From Chloridium humicola (taxonomy: Eukaryota; Ascomycota; Sordariomycetes; Chaetosphaeriales; Chaetosphaeriaceae), in contig JAPDFF010000002.1 of NCBI GenBank assembly GCA_027569505.1, positions 1,054,001-1,118,000 on the forward strand: a DNA stretch of 64,000 nucleotides. The letters run 5' to 3'. Shown here one piece after another: positions 11,626 to 20,706 of the stretch (position 1 is its first letter; every line of letters begins with the position of its first letter). The notes beneath the pieces are model-generated. The model was not told the origin of the DNA and searched no databases. It saw only the letters and a program-made list of their open reading frames with translations. A program made the position numbers and the translations under genes.

Positions 11626-13749
11626 TCAAGTGGACGCCGAGTGGCGGCGCGGGGGAGGAGACGGTGTCGCGAGCTGGCCGCCCTCCTCCTCATACCTCCC
11701 ACCAAGGTCCTGGCCCCCGTTACCGCCCTCTTCAGCCTTGTCCTCCCCAAGCTCCTCCAAGCTGATGCTCATAACCTCCACGCTGCCGCTCGCAGCATCG
11801 CCCTCCTCCTCCTCCACACCCACGCTCGCACCGCCCGTCCGCAACCGACAACCCATCCAGCTCGGCATGTGCGAGACCCCCTCAGGGCCGGCACCCATGG
11901 GCAGCCCGCACAGCGGAAGCGGAGGCATAAACTGTTGCTGGAAAGGAGGTACACCCTCATCATCATCTCTTTTCCCCTTGGCCTTGCTCTCCTCCCTCTG
12001 CTGCTCCTCCAGCTCGATCCCATAGCCAGCCACTAACACCAGCTCCTGCGGCAGACCCTGTACCTGCTCCTCGCCACCGCCCCTACCCACTGAACCACCT
12101 TCGCCACCACCATTCCCACCACCACCCTCCCCACCACCCTGCCCCTGATCCTGAAAATGCCCCCGAGAAGGGAACTCAAACCCTACGCACCTAAACGGCC
12201 CCGGCCCCTCCACAACACCCCTCATCGTCTCCGACTTCTTCCCCACACTCGCCCAGGGGAGCGCGCCAAACGATGGGAGGGTGTTGGCATAGGTTGCTGG
12301 TGTGGCGAAGTCGGGATGGACGGGGTGGGCGGGGTAGATGTAAGGTCCTGCGTAAGGCTGCTCGGGTTGATGGGGGTGGGAGGGGGGATGATGGGGGGCG
12401 GGATGTTGGTGAGGGTGGTGGCTATCGATGTGGTGGGGGTGGACATGCTGGGGGTGGGTGGCGGGGGATGCTTCTGGATTTGGATCCGGGAGGGGGTGGG
12501 TGTTGATATTTTGATTGGAGGGATCGCCCGTGGGATAGGGGTAGGAATTGGGTTGAGTTTGGGATGGAGAGACGGGGTGCGGGAACGGCGGGATGGAGGG
12601 GCGAGAGGACTCCGGGGGCTGGATGGGGGTTTGATTGTTGTTGTACCGGGAGGGCCCCGTGGGAAGGGGAGTCCGGGTGCTGTTGTGGCGGGAAGGGCCC
12701 CCGCGGTTGTTGTAACGGGTGTGGTGGTTGAAAATACGACCGGCATGGTTGAAGCGGCCGTTGTTGTTGTTGTACCGACCGTTGTTCTCGCTGTGGCGGC
12801 TGCTGTTGCTGGGGTTGTACCGACGGCCGTTCCCCTGATTCTGGCCCCTGAAAGCGGGAAAGGGGGGAATCTGATAGTCCACCGGCGTGGGAGGACGTGG
12901 AGGCAGCGGATGCCTTGCCGGCTCGCTCACGGTGTTTTCTCGGGACAACTCGCCCTCCATAGTAAACGCGCCGAAGGTCTTGTGGATTTCCGCAACGCGC
13001 TGGGCATCGGCATTGAGATGACTGTGATCAGGTGTGTTGTTTTGAGTGTTTACGTTCGCTGCCTCCTCCATCTCGCGGAACTGGCGAAGGACGTCGCGGT
13101 CTTCAGGGGTCAACTCCTCGTCCGGGATCTGAGGCTGAAAAGGGGCAAAATCGGTCGGGCAGCTGCATTTACCCGCTTCGTGCAGCGCGTGGTGGTCGGC
13201 CTGCCACTCGGCCGCGTACAGGCTCGGAAGACGGATAGCAATGCGATGCTGGTCCTCGGTGATCGTCTCGGTGAAGATGGCGGGGACCCCTTTGTGGCCA
13301 TCGGAGGCAGTCGACCTGACAATGCTCTGGCGGCTCTCTGCCCTGGAACCCTCGGCCAATACAACGAGAGCCTTCGACATCGAAGACTCGTTCTGGTGCT
13401 CCCCGGCCGAGGGAAGAGCAAGATGACTTTGACCAGTAGTAGAATGGGGAGCCTCCACCAAGTCCGTCTCCCCAATGACCCGGGGTGTGTGCAGGAGGCC
13501 GGGAAAAGTGACCTTACAGCCACAAGCCCCACGCTCATGGAGCCAGCGGTGCTCCCACTCCCGGATGAGCACCCACCGAGAGTGTAGCTGCCGCTCACAG
13601 GGTGCACACATGGTCTCGGCGTAGTAGATCTTGTCAGGTTTGATGCTGCAGATCGGGAAGTTGTGGCCGGCAGTGGTCATGGGGCAGGTTCGCACCACTG
13701 CCATGGAGCGGTGGCCACACTGGTACGCCAGGAATTCCTGGAAACACAT
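11626..13749 (-). CDS. Protein with N-terminal Cys cluster and Asn/Arg/Tyr-rich low-complexity region (707 aa)
   Basis: Single-exon frame of 707 residues starting MCFQEFLAYQCGHRS. Residues 1-80 hold a spaced Cys/His set (C2, C11-G-H13, C22, C34, C48, C51, then CGC near 77) that could bind zinc. A second Cys pair (CSCP) lies near residue 205. Residues about 300-390 are rich in N, R, G and Y (NGRYNNNNGRFN, TRYNNRGG), like prion-like or RNA-binding disordered regions. A Pro/His-rich stretch and an acidic, Glu-rich C-terminal region follow. I recognise no enzyme domain. The N-terminal CGH pattern occurs in fungal proteins of unknown role. The coding assignment rests on frame length and the ordered N-terminus; the C-terminal low-complexity part is less certain. 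Confidence 0.7.
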   Translation of the reverse strand: MCFQEFLAYQCGHRSMAVVRTCPMTTAGHNFPICSIKPDKIYYAETMCAPCERQLHSRWVLIREWEHRWLHERGACGCKVTFPGLLHTPRVIGETDLVEAPHSTTGQSHLALPSAGEHQNESSMSKALVVLAEGSRAESRQSIVRSTASDGHKGVPAIFTETITEDQHRIAIRLPSLYAAEWQADHHALHEAGKCSCPTDFAPFQPQIPDEELTPEDRDVLRQFREMEEAANVNTQNNTPDHSHLNADAQRVAEIHKTFGAFTMEGELSRENTVSEPARHPLPPRPPTPVDYQIPPFPAFRGQNQGNGRRYNPSNSSRHSENNGRYNNNNGRFNHAGRIFNHHTRYNNRGGPSRHNSTRTPLPTGPSRYNNNQTPIQPPESSRPSIPPFPHPVSPSQTQPNSYPYPTGDPSNQNINTHPLPDPNPEASPATHPQHVHPHHIDSHHPHQHPAPHHPPSHPHQPEQPYAGPYIYPAHPVHPDFATPATYANTLPSFGALPWASVGKKSETMRGVVEGPGPFRCVGFEFPSRGHFQDQGQGGGEGGGGNGGGEGGSVGRGGGEEQVQGLPQELVLVAGYGIELEEQQREESKAKGKRDDDEGVPPFQQQFMPPLPLCGLPMGAGPEGVSHMPSWMGCRLRTGGASVGVEEEEGDAASGSVEVMSISLEELGEDKAEEGGNGGQDLGGRYEEEGGQLATPSPPPRRHSAST

Positions 13750-13963
13750 CTTGTTGACTGCTTATCTGCGTAGTGGTGGTGAAACCTGGCGTGTTTGGTG
13801 CTCAAAAGGTTGAAGGCGTCTGTTGAGGGGTTTGAGTCAGTGAAAGTCTTCCCAGGGTGATCTGGAGCAGAAGTGCAAGTGAAAGTAAAGGAAGAAGCAG
13901 ACAAGTGAAGAAGTTGACTGCCACCAAGTGGTGTTGAAAGAAGTAGGCAGTTAACGAGAAGCG

Positions 13964-14530
13964 GTGGTGTTGGGTGAAGCAGCAAGGCAGTTGAGAAGAA
14001 GTGGCAGGTTGGGTGAAGGAGGAAGAAGGGAAGTTCAGAAGGGAAATTGCAAGCTGTCTTAATATGCCTGGAGTTCCGGCCGGCCCAAGAATACACGGTC
14101 GGCCCAAAAGCATCCGGCAGGCTGTTGACGTGAAGAAGGTGACAGGACTGGGTCAAGGAAGGAGGGGTTGATGAGAAGGTAGCAGGCTGTGTGGAAGAAA
14201 GAGAAGAAAACTTTGAAAGGGAGGTTTGTGCTAACCTGATATGTCTGGGAAACTCAACCAATTTAGGGTTTCTGGCGAGCTGTTGATGTGGTAGGTGAGA
14301 TGAAGAGAGAGGCAGTCGACCAGATGGTGGCAGGTTGGGTGAAGGAGAACGAACGAGAGTGCAGAAGAGAAGTCTGAACTGACTTAATATGTCAGAGAGG
14401 CCCAGCTGGTCTAGAAAGTTTGGCGAAAAGAAAGTAGTGGGTTGGGTGAAGGAAAAGGAAGGAGGGTGCAGAAGAAAAGGGTGAGGTGACTTGATAAGTC
14501 CAGGCACCCAGCCAGTCTAGGAGGCCCAAC
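13964..14530. repeat. Degenerate tandem repeat, four main copies (about 108-177 bp spacing)
   Basis: Four copies begin at about 14001, 14178, 14326 and 14434. Each starts with a box like GTGGCAGGTTGGGTGAAGG, and 56-57 bp later has a second box like CTTAATATGTC (at 14058, 14235, 14383 and 14490). The spacing between the boxes is nearly constant although the sequence between has diverged. A weaker partial copy starts near 13964. The array lies just upstream of the minus-strand gene that starts at 13749, so it may be in its promoter or leader. A 276-codon minus-strand open frame runs through it, but its protein merely mirrors the repeat. Confidence 0.7.
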
Positions 14531-15929
14531 CCGCGAAACAATGGATGTTTTTCAAAGAGCTACCAGCCTATTCAGCTCTTTCATGCTCTTGTTGTTTGAT
14601 TTTCTCAATGGGAGAGAGATTCGCGCTGCAAGAATGACCATGCTGGATGAGGGTAAGAGAACAGGTGTAAACAACAGCAGGGAAGTTCAAGCCTACCAGT
14701 TGCCAACAACGCACAATCCATCTGAAAGCAGGAGAATACACATAAAAGTTTTTGACAGTAGACTTCTTAAAGATTAGGTAATGATAAAATAGAAAGATAA
14801 CACAGCACAGGAAAACAGGAGAGCAAGAAAGTAGATTTGGATCAGAAGGTGTTTGTTTTTTGTCACACCAACTTGAAGGGACATACCTGCTTCAGGCAAC
14901 CGATGAGATTCGGTTTCCAATGTCAAAACAGCCACAGCAACTCAAGACTTTTGACTGTAGTAAGAAGATGTCAAACACATGGGGAAACGGTCAACTTAAG
15001 CGGACTGTCTTACGCTTGATACCAGCGGTTGGCCATGCCATGCCCCAGGACGGTGAGGCCTCAACAGTTGGCTCCCACTCAGTGGAAAGCTGACAATCGG
15101 AGCAGAAGATATTGATAAAACAAGATTGCAGTTGATATGCAAAATAACGGATACTATTGGGGGTTTCTGGGCACAGGGGGGAGAGGGGTGTTTAAGAGAG
15201 CGATGATCAAGGACCCCTTCCCAACACTTCCGCGGGGAGTTTTGATAATGATTTGTACAGCAGGGTCAGACTCTGCCCGCTGGACTCAATGGCCAGCTGT
15301 CCAAAAACGCAATCGCAACAGAGGGCAGAAAACGTTGCGTTGATGCCCAGATTGTTGGGCCTTCAGGGCCTGAGAGGTCAAGGACACACGGCTACGTGTG
15401 AAGCTCCGCCCCAACGGTGAACAATCGGTGTAGCCTAGGGAGTTTCTCTATTTGAAATCAAGATGAGCATCTTCGCAACGATGATGTGGCCTTACTCTTG
15501 ACAGAGTAAACCAGCGGGTTGGAATCGAAAGAATATCAAAGGTGGCATGGCCAGCGCAAGATATCTGGCCACTGTCATTCTTGTCGCAACTCTGAGGAGA
15601 AAGTTAAGAGGAGGAGACAAGTGATAAGAAGGGATGAAAAAGTCAAAGAACGAAGCAATCCAAAGGGTCCCTGCCTGCAGTGGCCCAACGGGCCGAACCC
15701 ATGACAACTCATCCCATCAACCTCGTACGATGCAGAAAGCCAGCAGATCTGGTGACAGGCTCCAAACAAGGACAGCAGGTCCTTTGGCAGTGTAATTTCA
15801 TCTGATGTCCCCCGAGCTCCTTCCAGACGGCTCTGAGAGTAGTGGATATGATACATGGTGCAAACAAATCTGTACAACAAGCCCCCGAGAGTAGGACAAG
15901 TCCACGCGGCACTGGTGGAGCGTCGGCTG
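14531..15929. other. Gene-poor region
   Basis: About 1.4 kb with only short frames of low coding quality. I found no tRNA, 5S rRNA, transposase or spliced gene that I could support. The base composition is visibly more AT-rich than the flanking genes. Confidence 0.45.
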
Positions 15930-17484
15930 TTAAAAGACCTTGATCCCGTTTCCAGCCGCCTGGTTCATGATGAAGCTCTTGAGAGGGCTAAGGGCGTTTA
16001 CGGCGCTCAAGCCCACGGACCTCAGGGGCACCAGCGGCCCGCTGCCAACGGAATAGAGCTTGTGGAGCTTGTCACAAACCCCAAGGAGCACGTGGTTCGC
16101 CGCATAACGCTCCGACACGTAGGGCTCGAGTGACATGGTGACGCCAATGTCCTGGCCGTGGCTGACGGCGTATTCGATGGTCTTGGCGAGACTTTGCACG
16201 TCGCCCTGCCCCTGGTTGAGGCCCTGGCCGGCGAGAGGGTGGATGGTGTGGGCAGCATCTCCAACGAGAGCCACACGCTCTGCGATGTAAGTGTCGGCAT
16301 GGCGCAGCTTCAGGGGGAATGAAGCGACGGTGCCTTCCTGAACTGCCGTTACAGTTTGTGGGACAGCCTGGTAGTCAAAGGGGGTGTGCTCCAGTCTCCA
16401 AGCGTACTCCTCCGCCTGGCCCAACTTCTGGGTATGCATGAAGTCCAAGTCCGTGATGCCGAGTCGGAAGGCGGCGTTTACCAGGGCAATAAAGTCCTTG
16501 GCTGACAGGCTCTTCAGCAGAGAAGCCCTTTGGGGGGTTGTCGACCAAACAAGAGTCGAGTAGTTGCCCGGCATGGGAAGCATAGCGACCGGTCCGGTTG
16601 GGAGAAACCGCTGGTAAGCGATCTTGGAGTGCTCTCCACCCCAACCCTCGCCCTCCATTTGGAGGGTGGCCACAACACCATGGCGGTTGTAATCCCACCC
16701 CTTGGCATCGATGCCGGCAAACGACCGCACTGGGCTGTTCGCACCGTCCGCGCCAACCAAGAGACGAGCAGAGAGCTGTTTGCCTCCAGACAGGTGAACA
16801 ACCGGCCATTCCCGCAGATCCACCTCCTCCGTCTCCTCCCCGTATGCTATGCTCTCAACCCTAGCGTTGTCGAACACGGACACGCCGCCCAGCTCCTCCA
16901 ACCGCTTCAGCAACCCAGATGTGAGGTTGAGGTTCTCGTTCATGTAGGCAATTGTCGTCCCGGCAGTAGGGGTCGCGCCCGGGGCCCAGTCAAACTCGAT
17001 CCTTGCGCCTGTGACTCCATCCCACACCTGCATCTCCTGGTATGCCTGGACCCTTTCGCGCGCCAGATGCCTCCACGCGCCAATTTGGTCGAGGAACTGT
17101 ACGGAGGAGGGCGTCAAGGAGCTGCATCGGTTCGAGAAGCGGTCCGGGGGCAGCTTCCAGGACTTGATCTTGGCCAGGTCCTGGGCTTCGACGAGGGCGA
17201 TTCGGAGGTGCGACGTGACCGGGTTTGCGCCTGGAGAGCCAATGGTCAGAATACCGCCTTTTACAACATGCAGAAGCGCAAGAGTAGTGCCATTACTCAC
17301 GCAGCGCCGACAGGAGACTCAGACCCGCGGGCCCTCCTCCGACACACACCACATCGTAGATGTCGGGTTGCGCCGCGGCGCTCGCATAGGTTCGGCCCAA
17401 CTGCCGCTGGACGCGGTGAACGCGCTGGGTACAGCTACGGCACACGTAGGCGCCTCGGCTCCTAAGAATCGCGTCCATTTTCAC
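15930..17484 (-). CDS. COQ6: Ubiquinone biosynthesis monooxygenase Coq6 (494 aa)
   Basis: Coq6 is the FAD-dependent C5-hydroxylase of coenzyme Q synthesis on the matrix side of the inner membrane. Two exons: 17484-17301 and 17230-15930, intron 70 nt, 494 residues. A second in-frame Met lies two codons downstream (17478). The N-terminus is a basic presequence (RSRGAYVCRSCTQRVHRVQRQ). The FAD motif is VVCVGGGPAGLSLLSAL near residue 45. The later flavin motifs are LLVGADGANSPVR and VALVGDAAHTIHPLAGQGLN. All hallmark motifs of the UbiH/Coq6 family are present and the length is normal. Confidence 0.96.
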
Positions 17485-17581
17485 TTTCTGGACGACAGTC
17501 GTGGAGGTTGGCGCAGTCGAGGTCGTCGGCTGTTTCCCCGGTTGATGTTCAGCGCCAGAGCATGATGTTGAAGGAGCGAAA

Positions 17582-17623
17582 GACCCTAACCCTTTGACAC
17601 TTTATGGAGCTAGGGTTAGGGTC
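17582..17623. promoter_or_regulatory. Perfect inverted repeat of telomere-type AGGGTTA motif upstream of COQ6
   Basis: GACCCTAACCCT (17582-17593) and AGGGTTAGGGTC (17612-17623) are exact reverse complements separated by 18 bp. The nearest edge is 98 bp upstream of the COQ6 start codon. TTAGGG-type boxes are known binding sites for Tbf1/Teb1-type factors in fungal promoters. That this copy is bound is inference. Confidence 0.6.
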
Positions 17624-18232
17624 ATTATGGGAGACCACATGCCACCCAAACATCGTCTCAAAGTCCAGGCAAATGCATGAGGCAGGTCCTGGAATCATGA
17701 TTATTCCGTTTGGCAACTTTGCCTCAGACCCATCCATCGTTATTTTTCTCCTTGGAAGGGAGGCCAAGGTAAGGGATTACAGGCTACGCGGATTGACTGT
17801 CTGTACAGTATTAGTCTCGGAGAGGATTGGTTTGCCCCTGCGATGACGTCTCATTCGGATATTTCTCGATACCTACCACTTATCTCAGTTAGGATCTTAG
17901 ACTCTCGCTGCTAACTATTCCACGAACCAATCTCATTCTCTAAGTGCGCTCAGGCTACATGTTCCTTAATTCTAGACGCTCCTTCTGACCCTTCCTTTGA
18001 ACCTGGCTATTGGCAGGACAGCAGTGGACGAGACCTCGGCTGTGTCAGAGGCCTGTCAACCAAGGCAACTGCGTCTCCGAATTTGGCATCCAACACATTC
18101 GCCTTGATTCAATAGATACTTGAATTCTCCTCTCAAACCTTTCATCTTTCTCTGCTCCTAACCTTGCCCTTTGCGAGTCAACTCAGCCAAAGAAGAGAGT
18201 TCAAGAACGACCCACTCCAGACAGCAGATACA
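17624..18232. other. Intergenic region between COQ6 and the 18233 gene
   Basis: About 600 bp holding the promoters of two divergent genes. No further gene seen. A TGACGTC half-palindrome is present near 17844. Confidence 0.45.
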
Positions 18233-18913
18233 ATGTCCTGTCAGTCCCCCCTCAATGCCCGAATCCCCCCATCTATATTCCATGCATCTAACAACCCCCA
18301 AGTCCTCAACACAACGGCCAAAATGATCCACTCCTCCCGCCTCCCCACTGGCACCACCTTCTCCCAAGCCCTCGCCATGCTCTCCGACTACGAGTTCTTC
18401 CTCTCGTGCGACCCGCACCTGGCCAAGTTCGAGCCCATCTCCAACACCACAGCTACCAGCAATCCTCCTCCCATTCTCCCCAAAAACGTCAAGCCCAGGT
18501 CTCAATCCGAATCTGGGTCTGAGCCACAGCAACCAACTTGCTACCGCGTCACCGACATCGTTCATGCTATCCCCGCGGGGATATGGGACACCAATGTCGT
18601 GAGCACGTACGAGTTTACGGATCTTGAGGATGGGGTTTTGGTAAGGATCTGCAGCCCGTTGTCGATTGTGATGGATACCGTTTGGCAGATCAGAGAGGTG
18701 GAGGGTGAGGATGAAGGGGGACTGTGTGGAAATGGACCGCACCTGCCAGGGTTGGAGCTAGTAGAGGATATAATGGTCCGGTGCTCGAGGCTGTTGGTTG
18801 GGATTGTCAAGGGGCAGTGTGAGAATGGGTGGGCGGGGATTCATGCGAAGATGATTGCGAGGCTGGAGGGGGAGTTGGCAGGGGGTAGGATGGAAGGGGA
18901 TGAGCGGGAGTAA
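18233..18913 (+). CDS. DUF7053-like fungal protein, probable SRPBCC/START-like fold (226 aa)
   Basis: Single exon from the ATG at 18233 (MSCQSPLNARIPPS) to 18913. The conserved part begins near residue 31 with HSSRLPTGTTFSQALAMLSD, then YRVTDIVHAIPAGIWDTNVVSTYEFTD, a hydrophobic strand-rich region, and a C-terminal helix around LVEDIMVRCSRLLVGIVKGQ. This pattern resembles fungal DUF7053 proteins, which look like lipid-binding SRPBCC folds. No catalytic residues are obvious and the biochemical role is unknown. Codons upstream stay open to 18164 but lack an ATG. An internal Met (MIHSS) could be an alternative start. Confidence 0.7.
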   Translation: MSCQSPLNARIPPSIFHASNNPQVLNTTAKMIHSSRLPTGTTFSQALAMLSDYEFFLSCDPHLAKFEPISNTTATSNPPPILPKNVKPRSQSESGSEPQQPTCYRVTDIVHAIPAGIWDTNVVSTYEFTDLEDGVLVRICSPLSIVMDTVWQIREVEGEDEGGLCGNGPHLPGLELVEDIMVRCSRLLVGIVKGQCENGWAGIHAKMIARLEGELAGGRMEGDERE

Positions 18914-19920
18914 TGAGACGGTGGGTATGGATTTATGATGAGAGTATCGAGAGGAGGCTGGGCGTCATGGTGTGTGTTTGCGAGACATTTAATTGTAACA
19001 AGTCGTCGTGAGTGCTTGCGACGGGGTTGTAGAAAGGGAATTATGAGAAGGCTCTGCCACCCTGGGGTTGTTCAGAATGCGTCGTGACATGCTCTGCACT
19101 TTGCTGTGGCACCGAACACCTGCGGCCTGCATGAGCGGGAGATGTGCATGCAGCAGCAGGTCAAGGGTGCCATGAATTGGGACGAAGGCGGCCTTGAAAA
19201 GCAAGGTAACCGTGGTGAAGACTTTGAGGGTGGCAGATATAAAGGGATATTTAGGAAGAGCACTTGCTAGAGCAAATCGGCCACTCAACATGCCCCCCCC
19301 CAGGCCTGTGCTTGTGTTCAATAATTGCCCTTGTTTTCTCTTTGGAACCCAGAGCTGAAGGTGGAAAAGAGAGATGACTGCAAAGACTCAATGATGCCTG
19401 CCCTGGCACGGCAGCTGCCGCTCAACCACGGCCCGCACCCCACATGCAGATAGGAGCTATGATTGGCTGGAACTTGAACAACCAGGGACTAGCGCCGTTT
19501 TACCCTGGATCAATTCGCCTGTGAAAGCTGGGGACAGTGAACCCCTGGATCGAAGTCGCTGCCTCACCACCACAACCAGCATCGTGGACAAGACTTCGAC
19601 GCAGCATCGATGGTGTGATTTTCGTGGTAAGTTCATACCTCACGATTTGGTACGTCGCTCTCTGTCGCTAACATTTCTTGACAGTCAATAGCCCAGTAAG
19701 TCCCTAGTTCTTTCGTCCGGAATCTGTTTCTCTCGTGAGATTGGCCGCCTTCACCACACACCACCTTTTCGACTGGCAACGACTGCCAGCGACATCATAG
19801 CCCCGTACCCGGCGGGTTTGCCAGTGATTTCTGGTTTGACTGAGTGAGTTTGAATTCTTCTTGCAAATTTGAAATTCCATCTCCAACCATCAGCCACGAG
19901 AGCGCAGTTAGCTGACCAAG
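18914..19920. other. Intergenic region and spliced leader of the 19921 transcript
   Basis: About 1 kb. The left part is 3' flank of the 18233 gene. On the right a clear intron lies at 19627-19684 (GTAAGT donor, GCTAAC branch motif, GACAG acceptor), 58 nt long. Eleven nucleotides later comes another GTAAGT donor (19696), so the leader seems to contain more than one intron. A two-codon ATG-GTG-stop occurs just before the first donor. Confidence 0.55.
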
Positions 19921-20674
19921 ATGGAGAACCAGACCGCCAAGCGCCCTGAGAACCAGGGCAGAAGAGAGATCGAGCAGGGCGGCGAGGTTGAGCGTGCGTC
20001 GACCCGTCGCCACATTGGCAGCGGCGACGGTCACCTCCAAGCGACCAGACCCCCCCTTCGGAGCGCCCCTCGCCCTCCTCCCAATCTTCCCCTTCCGCCT
20101 GACCCGCGGTTTCTGCGCACTGAGCAGGGTCAGCACGTCCTTCGCTGGCTGGAGGCGATTGCGTTGCCTCAGGATTGGTAAGGATCAAGTGATTCGATGG
20201 ATGGACCTTGACTGGTTTCTCTCTTTTCCTTTCGTACTCGACCAGCATCATCTCATTTCAGCATTTCAGCATTTCAACAAGAAGCGAGGGCTAACCGAGC
20301 ACAGCGAACCGGCCATTCCCGAGGACGGCTTTGATCACGAAGCCAAAGAGACCGAGGCCGCAAAGGCCAACACAAAAGAGCCCGAGGAGCCGTGGGACGA
20401 GGCCCGGGTTCAAGAAGTGCTTGAGGCGCAGATTCGGGGCCTGGTGATCGGCCCGGCATCCGCAACCTCTCCCCCACGTCCCCAGCAAGACCCCGCCAGT
20501 CTTGCCCTGGCACAGGAAACGCTCGAGGCCGAGATTCGGGCACTGGTCGGCGCAACGTCGTCGATCTACTCTGCGGCTGGCCACCAGAACCCCGGGACTG
20601 CTTCGTCCGACGCGCTGCCCAACACGTGGCACAACGCTCTTGCCGGCAATAGAACTTTTACTCCGCTCAACTAG
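19921..20674 (+). CDS. Unknown acidic protein just upstream of the kinase gene (208 aa)
   Basis: Two exons, 19921-20177 and 20305-20674, joined by a 127-nt intron with a GTAAGG donor, a GCTAACC branch motif and a CACAG acceptor. It starts MENQTAKRPENQGRREIEQGG, has an Arg/Pro-rich middle, and after the junction an acidic stretch. The C-terminal part has an imperfect internal duplication: VQEVLEAQIRGLV and AQETLEAEIRALV. No domain recognised. The stop is 32 bp before the kinase ATG on the same strand, leaving no room for a separate promoter. It may be a real gene, a long upstream ORF of the kinase mRNA, or part of a dicistronic transcript. The intron signals favour expression, but coding status is not certain. 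Confidence 0.5.
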
Positions 20675-20706
20675 CTCGGTCCGAGAGACTGGGCTCGCCG
20701 ATCGCC

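Noticed and set aside
12157..13587. 476-codon frame antisense to the Cys/Asn-rich gene
   Set aside because: Low-complexity Val/Gly frame; the minus strand has the ordered Cys-rich N-terminus. Some doubt remains because both strands are low-complexity.
13677..14507. 276-codon minus-strand frame through the repeat cluster
   Set aside because: Its protein only echoes the DNA repeat (FTQPxT-like segments) and it overlaps the start of the 707-aa gene in another frame.
14541..14777. Short plus-strand frame (78 codons) as a gene
   Set aside because: No domain, no splice support, AT-rich gene-poor region.
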